Positions 1-7,432 of a stretch of 18,194 nt of DNA are shown here, in pieces. A model generated the notes under the pieces. It did not search any database and had not been told where the DNA came from. It saw only the letters and a list, made by a program, of their open reading frames with translations. Position 1 is the stretch's first letter. Every line of letters begins with the position of its first letter. The DNA comes from JBHELG01 sp046263195 (GTDB taxonomy: Bacteria > Actinomycetota > Nitriliruptoria > Nitriliruptorales > JAHWKO01), in the NCBI GenBank assembly GCA_046263195.1, contig JBHELG010000131.1, positions 1 to 18,194 of the forward strand. The letters are read 5' to 3'. The translations under genes and the position numbers were made by a program.

Positions 1-1272
1 GGACTGCACCAGCGTGACAACGCCCGGCTCATCGAGACCCTCCTGCGCCTGCGTGATCTTGGGAACACCCTCATCGTCGTCGAGCACGACGAGGCGAGCA
101 TCGAGGCGGCAGACTTCGTCGTGGACATCGGGCCGGGCGCCGGCGAGCACGGCGGGGAGATCGTTCACGCCGGCAGCGTCGCCGACCTCAAGGCAAACCC
201 CGCCTCACTGACCGGCCGCTACCTGTCCCGGGAACTCACCATCTCGGTGCCGGTGACCCGGCGGCCTCTCACCAGCGAGCGCGCCGTCACCGTAGTGGGG
301 GCGACTGAGCACAACCTCCGCAACCTCGACGTCACCTTTCCCCTCGGGGTCTTGACCTGCGTCAGCGGTGTATCGGGATCCGGCAAATCGACGCTCGTCA
401 ACGACATCCTCAGTCGGGTGCTCATGCGCCACGTCTACGGCTCCCGGGAAGCTCCGGGCCGCCACCTGCGCGTCGAGGGTCTCGAACACGTCGACAAGGT
501 CGTCGTCGTCGACCAGTCGCCGATCGGGCGGACCCCACGTTCCAACCCCGCCACCTACACGGGGGTCTTCGACCACGTCCGTCGCCTGTTCGCTACAACC
601 CCCGAGGCGAGGGTCCGCGGCTACCAACCCGGCCGGTTCTCATTCAACGTGAAAGGCGGGCGCTGCGAGGCTTGCAAGGGCGACGGCACCATAAAGATCG
701 AGATGCACTTCCTGCCCGACATCTACGTCCCTTGTGAGGTCTGCAAGGGACGGCGCTACAACCGTGAGACGCTCGAGGTCCACTACAAGGGGCGCACCAT
801 CGCCGAGGTGCTCGACATGACGGTCGACACGGCGCTCGGGTTCTTCTCGGCCATCCCCCCGATCGCCACCCATCTGCAGACCCTCGCCGATGTCGGCCTC
901 GGCTACCTCCGGCTCGGCCAGCCAGCCACCACGCTCTCCGGCGGCGAAGCCCAGCGGGTAAAGCTGGCCGCGGAGTTGAAGAAGCGCGCCACCGGCCAGA
1001 CCGTCTACATCCTCGACGAGCCCACCACCGGGCTGCACTTCGACGACGTGCGGCGCCTGCTCGAGGTGCTGCACCGCCTCGTGGACAGGGGCAACACGGT
1101 CATCGTCATCGAGCACAACCTCGACGTCCTCAAGACCGCCGACTACCTCATCGACCTGGGACCCGAGGGAGGAGCGGCCGGGGGAACCGTCGTGGTTGCC
1201 GGCACCCCTGAGGAAGTCGCGGCTTTTCCCGCCTCGTACACGGGGAAGTTCCTCCGTGACCTCCTCGGCTGA
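1..1272 (+). CDS. uvrA: UvrA, excinuclease ABC subunit A (5' truncated by window edge)
   Basis: This is the damage-recognition ATPase of nucleotide excision repair, which works as a dimer with UvrB in the cytoplasm. The reading frame is open from base 1, so the gene begins outside the window and 423 C-terminal residues are visible, under half of a normal UvrA of about 950. The visible part opens at the end of the first ATPase domain (GLHQRDNARLIETL, then IVVEHDE). The second ATPase domain follows, with Walker A GVSGSGKST, a zinc-binding pair CEAC/CEVC flanking a KGDGTIKIEMHFLPD segment, ABC signature TLSGGEAQRVKLA, Walker B YILDEPTTGLH and the H-loop IVIEHN. All key residues are present. The downstream membrane-protein gene probably starts inside its last codons. 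In many actinobacteria uvrA lies close to uvrC; here about 12 kb of other genes separates them. Confidence 0.97.
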   Translation, partial: GLHQRDNARLIETLLRLRDLGNTLIVVEHDEASIEAADFVVDIGPGAGEHGGEIVHAGSVADLKANPASLTGRYLSRELTISVPVTRRPLTSERAVTVVGATEHNLRNLDVTFPLGVLTCVSGVSGSGKSTLVNDILSRVLMRHVYGSREAPGRHLRVEGLEHVDKVVVVDQSPIGRTPRSNPATYTGVFDHVRRLFATTPEARVRGYQPGRFSFNVKGGRCEACKGDGTIKIEMHFLPDIYVPCEVCKGRRYNRETLEVHYKGRTIAEVLDMTVDTALGFFSAIPPIATHLQTLADVGLGYLRLGQPATTLSGGEAQRVKLAAELKKRATGQTVYILDEPTTGLHFDDVRRLLEVLHRLVDRGNTVIVIEHNLDVLKTADYLIDLGPEGGAAGGTVVVAGTPEEVAAFPASYTGKFLRDLLG

Positions 1273-2824
1273 GGCGCTGCCTGCCGCCGGCACGCGAAGC
1301 GCGGGCCTTACTCGTCCCCGGTCCGCTTACCGCCAGTGGCGGTTTGGGCTCCTGGCACTCATCGTCGTGCTCGCGGTCTTGTACGCAGCCACGCTGTTGC
1401 GTGATGTGGGCTATGGGACCGACACCGCGAAGTTCCAGTACCTCGGGCGGGTTCTCGGCACAGCCCACCAGCCCGGCTACCCCCTGTTCACGATGCTGCT
1501 GGCGCTCGTGGTGCGTGTGGTCCCCTTCGGATCGGATGCCCTTCGTGTCGACCTCATGTCGGCCGCCTTCGGCGTCACCACCTGCGCCCTGTTGTTCCTC
1601 GCGCTGCTCGAACTCGAGGTGCGCCGGGTCGTCGCGTTCGCGGCTTCGCTGCTGGTCGGTGTGACGCAGACCTTCTGGACCCAGGCGATAGCCATCGAGG
1701 TCTACAGCCTCCACAGCCTTTTCGCCGCGGCCGTTCTCCTGCTCCTGCTCCGGTGGCAGGGGAGCCGCCAGGACAGGCACCTTGTCCTCGCCCTGGCTGT
1801 CTATGCGCTGTCGTTCTCGCACACGACCGCTTCGATCCTCCTCGCCCCGGGCATCGGCTGCTTCATCGCGTCGGTGGACTGGAGGGCGCCTCTCCGAGGT
1901 CGCGTCCTGCGCTGGCTGCCGCTGTTCGCGCTGCTGGCCGTCGGGCCTTACGCGTACATCGTGTGGCGGTCGCTCGACCCCAGCGCGAGCTACCTCGAGG
2001 TGCAGATCCGCAGCGTCGCCGACCTGATCCGGGCGATTCGGGCCACGAACTACACGAGTCTCATGTTCTCGTTCGGGCCAAGGGCTCTCCTCACCGAGCG
2101 TCTCCCCATGCTGCACCGCCTCCTGGTCACCGAACCACTGCTGTGGGCGCTTCCACTCGCTCTGGTCGGAGCGGTACGGATGCGGCTCCGCCCGGTCAAC
2201 CTCCTACTCGCGGCGTGGGCGGCGATGGTGACGCTGTGGGGACTCGAGTACAGCATCGGCGACGTGTTCGTCTACTTCACCCTCACCTACGTCGTCGTCG
2301 TGCTCTGGGGAGCGCTGGGGTTCGATTGGCTCCTCGAACTCCTGATGGACCGGGCCTCGAGACCCGCGCTGCGGGGAGCAGGCGTTCTGCTCCCGGCGCT
2401 TTCCCTGCTCGCGCCCGTGCTGGTCGTGTGGTCGAACTACCCGGTGGTCGACTTGAGCCGCGATGAGACCGGGAGGCAGATCCGTTCCGCTCTCCAGGCG
2501 ATGCCGGAGGGGGGAGTCGTGTTCACCTACCTCCATCACCACTTCAACTACGAGCTGGTCGGCCAGGATCGGCAGGAGGAGCTAGGCGTCTATGCCCGCG
2601 ATCGCCGGCCCTACGAGCTCATCGCTCGCTACTGTCAGGGCGCGCCCATCGAGTTCAGTGGCGTGGTGGGCCTGATACCGCCGGGCCTGCCCGTCTACGC
2701 CTATGGGGCTGACACCGTCTCGCTGCTCCGGAATCAAGGGTTCGCCGTCGTGCCCACCTTCGCTGAACTGGCGCGGATCGACTGCGGCCGGCTTCCCTCC
2801 CGGTACCTCGGCCAACCGGCCTGA
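1256..2824 (+). CDS. DUF2723/TMEM260-like polytopic membrane protein, probable GT-C glycosyltransferase (copy 1)
   Basis: A multi-spanning membrane protein of 522 residues if it starts at GTG 1256, which overlaps the uvrA 3' end by 17 nt; TTG 1196 would add 20 residues. After a short basic N-terminus and a first membrane segment (about residues 30-48) comes TDTAKFQYLGR-(5)-QPGYPLF, matching the family pattern of an acidic first-loop motif followed by HxPGYP. FWTQAIAIEVYSLHSLF and many hydrophobic segments follow. A soluble C-terminal tail contains HHHFNYEL and YAYG. DUF2723 proteins are related to GT-C glycosyltransferases that take sugars from polyprenyl-phosphate donors, and eukaryotic TMEM260 is an O-mannosyltransferase. 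Donor and acceptor here are unknown. It is highly similar to the gene at 4405-6027, roughly two thirds identical by eye over the membrane part. It converges on the gene at 2876-4237. Confidence 0.85.
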   Translation: MTSSAEALPAAGTRSAGLTRPRSAYRQWRFGLLALIVVLAVLYAATLLRDVGYGTDTAKFQYLGRVLGTAHQPGYPLFTMLLALVVRVVPFGSDALRVDLMSAAFGVTTCALLFLALLELEVRRVVAFAASLLVGVTQTFWTQAIAIEVYSLHSLFAAAVLLLLLRWQGSRQDRHLVLALAVYALSFSHTTASILLAPGIGCFIASVDWRAPLRGRVLRWLPLFALLAVGPYAYIVWRSLDPSASYLEVQIRSVADLIRAIRATNYTSLMFSFGPRALLTERLPMLHRLLVTEPLLWALPLALVGAVRMRLRPVNLLLAAWAAMVTLWGLEYSIGDVFVYFTLTYVVVVLWGALGFDWLLELLMDRASRPALRGAGVLLPALSLLAPVLVVWSNYPVVDLSRDETGRQIRSALQAMPEGGVVFTYLHHHFNYELVGQDRQEELGVYARDRRPYELIARYCQGAPIEFSGVVGLIPPGLPVYAYGADTVSLLRNQGFAVVPTFAELARIDCGRLPSRYLGQPA

Positions 2825-2875
2825 GGCCCGAACTCGTGCGACTACGTGGGTCGTTCCCGGGGGCATCCTGGCCCT

Positions 2876-4237
2876 TCATCCTTCCTCGTCATGCATTTCC
2901 CGACACGGGACCGTGACGGTCCAGTTTGGGGGGACAATGGGCACGATGACGACCTCCTCACCATCACGAACGCAGGCGACGCGGGCCTGACGGAGGCTTT
3001 CACCCCAGCGGGGGCCTGGAGTCCGGTCATTCCAAAGCCGGAAATCACCCGCGTTGGCCACGAGGACAACGGCGAGCGTGGCCACTCGGGCGCCAGTCAG
3101 CAGCAGCTGAGCTACGTCCCGGGGCACGCCCCGGAGGCCGCGAACATCCACCGTGCGAGCGTCCAACACCGCCGCGAACAACGAGTAGACGAGCAACACC
3201 GGCACGTAGGTGTAGCGCCCCCCGACCTCGTGCCATCCGCCTCGTGGCCATACGAGTCCCGATGCGACCCCACGCAGCGACGTGCCTGCGGCGAAGAACA
3301 GGACGGCGTAGCAGGCGCAGACCACGACGAGCCACCGGGTCCGGCTGCCGCGCAACAGCACGCCCACGGCGACGATCGCCACGAGCAGCACGGCTGCGGC
3401 CGCCATGATCCCCAACCCGCCTCGGGCCCACAAGGTGCCGCCGACACGGTGACCTCCCAGGGCCACGATCCCGACCCGTTGGGCGAAGGCCGCGACGACG
3501 GTCGAGGGGTCACTGCCGGCGTGCGGGGCGGGCGCCTGGATTGCAGCCAACTGCACCGCCACTGCAGAGCAGAACAACCAGGCAGGCAGCTGGTCACGAG
3601 CAAAGGGTTCCGTGAACAAGCGCAGGACGGCAAGCGGAAGCAGCAGGATGCCGAGACCCGCGCTCAGGGCGGCGAGGACGAGCAGCAGGCTGGACGCGAT
3701 GACGCCGGTGGGGGTGGCCGGACGCCACAGCAGCAGCCAGAAGGACGCGAACAGCAGCGGCCACTGGGAGTTCGCCACGCTGTTGAGGACTTCCACCCCC
3801 GCCGAGGAGGCGAGCGGCACCGCGAGGGCGAGGAGGGTGCGGACCCAGGGAGAGCGAAGGTGGCTGCGCGAGGCTACGAAGACCGCGAGGGCGGAGAGCG
3901 CCGTCAAGGCATTGGCGGCGAGGACGAGCGCTTCGGAGGCAGCGTCGACCGGGAACAACGTCGCAAGTTCGGCCGCGAGTCGCGGCCCGAGGTGAAGGTA
4001 GCCGGCATAGGTTCGGGACAGCGCCTCAGCCGGACCGAGGGCCAGCGCCTCCTGGAGGAAGACCCGGCCGTCTTCCGCCCACACGGTATCGAGGACGCCC
4101 ACGCCGGCCTGCCGGGCAAGGGGCACGAGCAGGCCCACGACCACGACGAGCCCCGACAGAGCGGTATCACGGGCCGCTGCAACCGGTGGCGCATCGGGCG
4201 GGAAGAGAGCGCGCCAAGATCCGCGCTCCCCAGCCAC
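2876..4237 (-). CDS. Polytopic membrane protein with W-A-E-D-G motif, possible GT-C glycosyltransferase (copy 1)
   Basis: A 453-residue, strongly hydrophobic protein with about ten predicted membrane segments by eye. It starts at GTG 4237 behind a GGGGGGTGA stretch that can act as a ribosome-binding site. After the first membrane segment comes VWAEDGRVFLQEAL (residues about 52-65) and then YAGYLHLGPRLAAELA. An acidic motif in the first external loop is the usual catalytic site in GT-C enzymes, so that role is inferred. The C-terminal tail (about 45 residues) is soluble and holds two Cys (VAC and VPC) that recur in the paralogue at 6031-7428. I do not recognise a named family with certainty. 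It is convergent with the DUF2723 gene, with 51 bp between the stop codons. Long open frames on the opposite strand are GC shadows; the hydrophobic pattern and paralogy support this strand. Confidence 0.82.
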   Translation of the reverse strand: MAGERGSWRALFPPDAPPVAAARDTALSGLVVVVGLLVPLARQAGVGVLDTVWAEDGRVFLQEALALGPAEALSRTYAGYLHLGPRLAAELATLFPVDAASEALVLAANALTALSALAVFVASRSHLRSPWVRTLLALAVPLASSAGVEVLNSVANSQWPLLFASFWLLLWRPATPTGVIASSLLLVLAALSAGLGILLLPLAVLRLFTEPFARDQLPAWLFCSAVAVQLAAIQAPAPHAGSDPSTVVAAFAQRVGIVALGGHRVGGTLWARGGLGIMAAAAVLLVAIVAVGVLLRGSRTRWLVVVCACYAVLFFAAGTSLRGVASGLVWPRGGWHEVGGRYTYVPVLLVYSLFAAVLDARTVDVRGLRGVPRDVAQLLLTGARVATLAVVLVANAGDFRLWNDRTPGPRWGESLRQARVACVRDGEEVVIVPIVPPNWTVTVPCREMHDEEG

Positions 4238-4404
4238 TTGTCACCCCCCGGTCGCCGCCGGAGCACGAGGTCGCATTGACCACCCCGCTGAGGCTGCGAT
4301 CAGCGCGCCTCCGGCACTCCCCGCCTGGGCGCACTCGGATCGGACGGCTAGCCTAACCCCGGCCTTGCCTCATCCCCTCGCACACGTCCTGGCGGAGGCT
4401 CGAC
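4238..4404. promoter_or_regulatory. Divergent intergenic region between copy-1 minus gene and copy-2 plus gene
   Basis: This 167-bp gap separates two divergently transcribed genes and must hold both promoters. A TAGCCT hexamer at 4349-4354 fits a plus-strand -10 box (TAnnnT). The overlapping stretch read on the minus strand gives TAGGCT, also -10-like. No convincing -35 box lies at the right distance for either, and TTGACC at 4276-4281 has no good partner -10. The assignment is weak and based only on motif matching. Confidence 0.3.
4394..4398 (+). promoter_or_regulatory. Ribosome-binding site GGAGG deciding the GTG start at 4405
   Basis: GGAGG lies 6 nt before GTG 4405, the spacing expected for a strong Shine-Dalgarno site. 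It supports the long 540-residue form of the copy-2 DUF2723 protein rather than a later internal start. Confidence 0.65.
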
Positions 4405-6027
4405 GTGCTGAACCGGCTCGTCGACAAGCGCAGGTCGGTACCGCCTTCTGCCCTCGCCGGCGGCGAGGAACCCGCGGCAGCTGACGCGCCGACCGAGAAT
4501 CCGCCGTGGGGGTGGCTCGCCGTCGTGGTCGTCACACTCGGTGGCCTCTACGCGGCGACGCTGCTCCGAGACGTGGGCTTCGAAACCGATACGGCGAAGT
4601 TCCAGTACTTGGGGCGGGTGCTGGGCACCGCGCACCAGCCCGGTTATCCGATGTTCACCGCCCTCCTCGCGCTCGCCGTGCGACTGATCCCGTTCGGCGG
4701 CGACGCCCTCCGCGTCGACCTCCTGTCGGCCACCTTCGGGATCGCGACGTGCGCGGTTTGTCTGTTCGTCCTCTTGGAGTTGAGGGTACGCCGCGTCCTG
4801 GCCTGCACCGCTGCGTTACTGATCGGCGTGACGGAGACCTTCTGGTTGGAGTCCGTCGTCATCGAGGTCTACACGCTCCAGACCCTGTTCGCCGCGGTCG
4901 TGCTCTGGCTCCTCGTGCGCTGGCAGCGCAGCCGGGCAGACCGCGACCTCGTGCTCGCCCTGGCCGTCTACGCGCTGTCGCTCGCGCACACTCCCGCCAC
5001 GATCCTGCTGGCGCCGGGCATCGCGCTGTTCCTGGGACTCGTCGACTGGCGGGCACCGCTGCGCTGGCGGATCGTGCGCTGGATCCCGCTCTTTGCCCTG
5101 CTGGCCTTGGGCCCCTACGCCTACATCGTGTGGCGCAGCTTCGACCCCTCGAACCTTTACTACGAGGTCCAGATCCGCAGCGTCGGCGACCTCCTGAGCG
5201 CGCTGCGGGGGACTCACTACCGCGACATGATGTGGTCGTTCGGACCCCAGGCGCTGGTGGCCGAGCGCATCCCGATGCTTCGTGACCTGCTGCGCGACGA
5301 GCCCCTCTGGTGGGCCGTTCCTGTCGCGCTCGTAGGGCTCGTGCGACTGCGGCTGCGTCCGATCAACCTCCTGCTTGCGACGTGGTGGGTAGCGGTGACC
5401 CTGTGGGGCCTCGAATACGACGTGGGAGACGTGTTCGTCTTTTTCATCCTCACGTATTTCATCCTCGTCCTGTGGGCGAGCGTCGGATTCGACTGGATCG
5501 CCGAGTCCCTCCTTGCGCGTATGCCCCCCGTGGCGCTCACTCCAGCGCGGGTGATGGTCGGCGCACTCGTCCTGCTCGCACCCCTGCTCGTGGCTCGCTC
5601 GAACTTCGACCAAGTCGACTTCAGCGACGATCCCACCGGTCAAGAGATCCGGAGTGCACTTGCCGCCATGCCCGACGGGGGTGTCGTGTTCAGCTACCAC
5701 TACCACCACTTCAACTACGAATTGATCGGTCGCGGACGCCAGGCAGAGCTCAACGTCTACTCCCAGTACCCAGGGTTCGAGCGCATCGGTCTCTACTGTC
5801 AGGGCAAGCAGATCGGACTGGGGGGAGTGGTGGGACACGCGCCCTCGGGGCTGCCCGCCTACGCTTACGGTGCCGCTTACCTGCCGATGCTCCGGGGAGA
5901 GGGATTCACGCTCATACCGGTGAGCGGCGAACTCGTACGCATCGACTGCGCACGACTCCCACCGCAACACGTGCCGACCGAAGACCTCGATCCCTCTCCG
6001 AGGACGCCGCACAACGTGCGGGGATAG
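4405..6027 (+). CDS. DUF2723/TMEM260-like polytopic membrane protein, probable GT-C glycosyltransferase (copy 2)
   Basis: A 540-residue paralogue of the gene at 1256-2824. The start is GTG 4405, with GGAGG six bases upstream. A hydrophilic N-terminal tail of about 34 residues precedes the first membrane segment. The conserved block TDTAKFQYLGRVLGTAHQPG spans about residues 61-80 and is identical to copy 1. ESVVIEVYTLQTLF and further membrane segments follow, then a soluble tail with YHHFNYELIG, LYCQGKQIG and YAYGAAY. Family knowledge points to transfer of a sugar from a polyprenyl-phosphate donor to an acceptor outside the cytoplasmic membrane; the actual reaction is not known. The first-loop acidic residues (TDT) are retained in both copies, so both are probably active. 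It converges on the gene ending at 6031, with only 3 bp between the stop codons, so there is no room for a terminator between them. Confidence 0.88.
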   Translation: MLNRLVDKRRSVPPSALAGGEEPAAADAPTENPPWGWLAVVVVTLGGLYAATLLRDVGFETDTAKFQYLGRVLGTAHQPGYPMFTALLALAVRLIPFGGDALRVDLLSATFGIATCAVCLFVLLELRVRRVLACTAALLIGVTETFWLESVVIEVYTLQTLFAAVVLWLLVRWQRSRADRDLVLALAVYALSLAHTPATILLAPGIALFLGLVDWRAPLRWRIVRWIPLFALLALGPYAYIVWRSFDPSNLYYEVQIRSVGDLLSALRGTHYRDMMWSFGPQALVAERIPMLRDLLRDEPLWWAVPVALVGLVRLRLRPINLLLATWWVAVTLWGLEYDVGDVFVFFILTYFILVLWASVGFDWIAESLLARMPPVALTPARVMVGALVLLAPLLVARSNFDQVDFSDDPTGQEIRSALAAMPDGGVVFSYHYHHFNYELIGRGRQAELNVYSQYPGFERIGLYCQGKQIGLGGVVGHAPSGLPAYAYGAAYLPMLRGEGFTLIPVSGELVRIDCARLPPQHVPTEDLDPSPRTPHNVRG

Positions 6028-6030
6028 CGG

Positions 6031-7428
6031 TCAACGCCGAGACCCACCGCTGGGCCCAGCGCGTGACATGCCTGCCTCGAGTTCGTGGCAGGGAACGTCG
6101 ACGGTCCACCCCGGGGGAGTTATGGCAACCGGCACCGTGCGATCCAGATGGGTCGGACACGCAGGCCGAGCCCCCTCGAGAGCCTCTTCCCACAGGGGCC
6201 CGCCCGAGCGACCGTTCCGCAGGCGGAAATCGCCGAGCACAGCGACAGCAGCGACGACCAAGACCATGACCTGGACGCTCCTCAAGAGTCCCTGGCGGCC
6301 TCGAAGGCGTAAGCCCTCGAGGAACGCTGCGACCATGCCGTAGATGAGGAGCAGCGGCACGACCGTATAGCGCCCCCCGTTCGCGTGTGATGCATTCTGA
6401 GGCCACAGCAGGCCTTCCGCGTTGCCTCGTAGGAACGTGGTCGCGAGGAAGAACCCGAGTGAGTAGGCGGCTGTCACGAAGAGGAGCCCCCTTGTCTGCC
6501 GAGCACCGACGGTCAGGCCCAGAATCAACATCGCGGCGAGCACGACAGTCGCCACCAGAGGCAATGGCCACCCGATGCGAGCCCAGAGCGTCCCACCGAT
6601 GCGCTGGCCGAGGAACGCGGCGGCAGCTACGCGCTGGGCATAGGCCAGGAGCATGGTTCCTGGTGCGCCACCGAATGATCCTGGCTGGGACAGCGAAGAG
6701 GAGGCCGCCATGAGCTGCAAGACGACTGCGATCCCGAACAGCCACGCGGGCACCGCGCTGCGCCCGCGGGGCGTCACGACCAGCCGTCCGAGCGCGAGCG
6801 GAACGAGCAGCACGCTGAGTGGGGCGCTCAGAGCGGTAGCCACGAGCAGGACACTCGCACCGACCGCCCCCAGGATCGAGGGGGGACGCCATAGCAACAG
6901 CCAGAACGAGGCGACAAGGAGGTACCACTGGACGTTCGCGACGTTGTTCAGGACCTCGACGCCCGCAGTCGGAACGAGCACGAGCGAGACGGCGAGGAGG
7001 GCACGGACACCGGAGGAGCGCAAGAAGGGGCGGGTGGCGACGAACACCGCCAGCGCGCAGAGTGCGGCAACCCCATTCGCGGCCAGCGTGATGGCTTCTG
7101 ACACCTGTCCGAGCGGCAGAAGGGCAGCAACTTCGGCGACCAGCCGGGGCACGAGATGGAGGTAGCCGGCGTAGAGGCTCGAGACGGCCTCGACCGGTCC
7201 CTGCAAGAGCGCCGACTGCAGGAAGACCCGCCCGTCCTCGGCCCAGATGGTTTCGAGCGCCGAGGCACCCACTTGACGCATGACCGGTGCGACGAACGCG
7301 ACTCCCATGGCCACCATGGCAAGCGCGGCGGAAGGCCGTGGCCAACTCGGCCCGACGTCCGTGGGGAAAAGCCCCTCCAACGGCCGCCCCCGAGCGACGT
7401 GAAGGGGCAAGCTGGCGTCCTTCACCAC
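6031..7428 (-). CDS. Polytopic membrane protein with W-A-E-D-G motif, possible GT-C glycosyltransferase (copy 2)
   Basis: A 465-residue paralogue of the gene at 2876-4237, with the same order: short N-terminus (GLFPTD versus ALFPPD in copy 1), first membrane segment, IWAEDGRVFLQSALL at about residues 61-75, YAGYLHLVPRLVAEVA, NNVANVQWYLLVASFWLLLW, then repeated hydrophobic segments. The soluble tail carries the same two-Cys pattern (PAC and VPC). The start used is GTG 7428, 4 nt after the stop of the rhodanese/CBS gene, so translation may be coupled; GTG 7425 directly after it is equivalent. A later GTG at 7398 aligns better with the start of copy 1 but has no ribosome-binding site. Function is unknown; a GT-C role is inferred from topology, the acidic first loop and the neighbouring lipid-sugar genes. 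Confidence 0.82.
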   Translation of the reverse strand: MVKDASLPLHVARGRPLEGLFPTDVGPSWPRPSAALAMVAMGVAFVAPVMRQVGASALETIWAEDGRVFLQSALLQGPVEAVSSLYAGYLHLVPRLVAEVAALLPLGQVSEAITLAANGVAALCALAVFVATRPFLRSSGVRALLAVSLVLVPTAGVEVLNNVANVQWYLLVASFWLLLWRPPSILGAVGASVLLVATALSAPLSVLLVPLALGRLVVTPRGRSAVPAWLFGIAVVLQLMAASSSLSQPGSFGGAPGTMLLAYAQRVAAAAFLGQRIGGTLWARIGWPLPLVATVVLAAMLILGLTVGARQTRGLLFVTAAYSLGFFLATTFLRGNAEGLLWPQNASHANGGRYTVVPLLLIYGMVAAFLEGLRLRGRQGLLRSVQVMVLVVAAVAVLGDFRLRNGRSGGPLWEEALEGARPACPTHLDRTVPVAITPPGWTVDVPCHELEAGMSRAGPSGGSRR

Positions 7429-7432
7429 GACG

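Noticed and set aside
1148..2116. 322-codon open frame on the minus strand over the first DUF2723 gene
   Set aside because: Glu/Arg/Gln-rich shadow of a hydrophobic coding strand; the same kind of shadow appears at 4816-6012 over the paralogue.
2846..4279. 477-codon open frame on the plus strand
   Set aside because: It is antisense to the polytopic gene at 2876-4237. Its product is a low-complexity Arg/Gly/Asp/Gln-rich chain with no domain signal, as expected for a GC shadow; the minus-strand gene has a clear paralogue.
5912..7345. 477-codon open frame on the minus strand, second frame over 6031-7428
   Set aside because: Arg-rich shadow of the membrane protein in the neighbouring frame; it lacks hydrophobic segments and family motifs.
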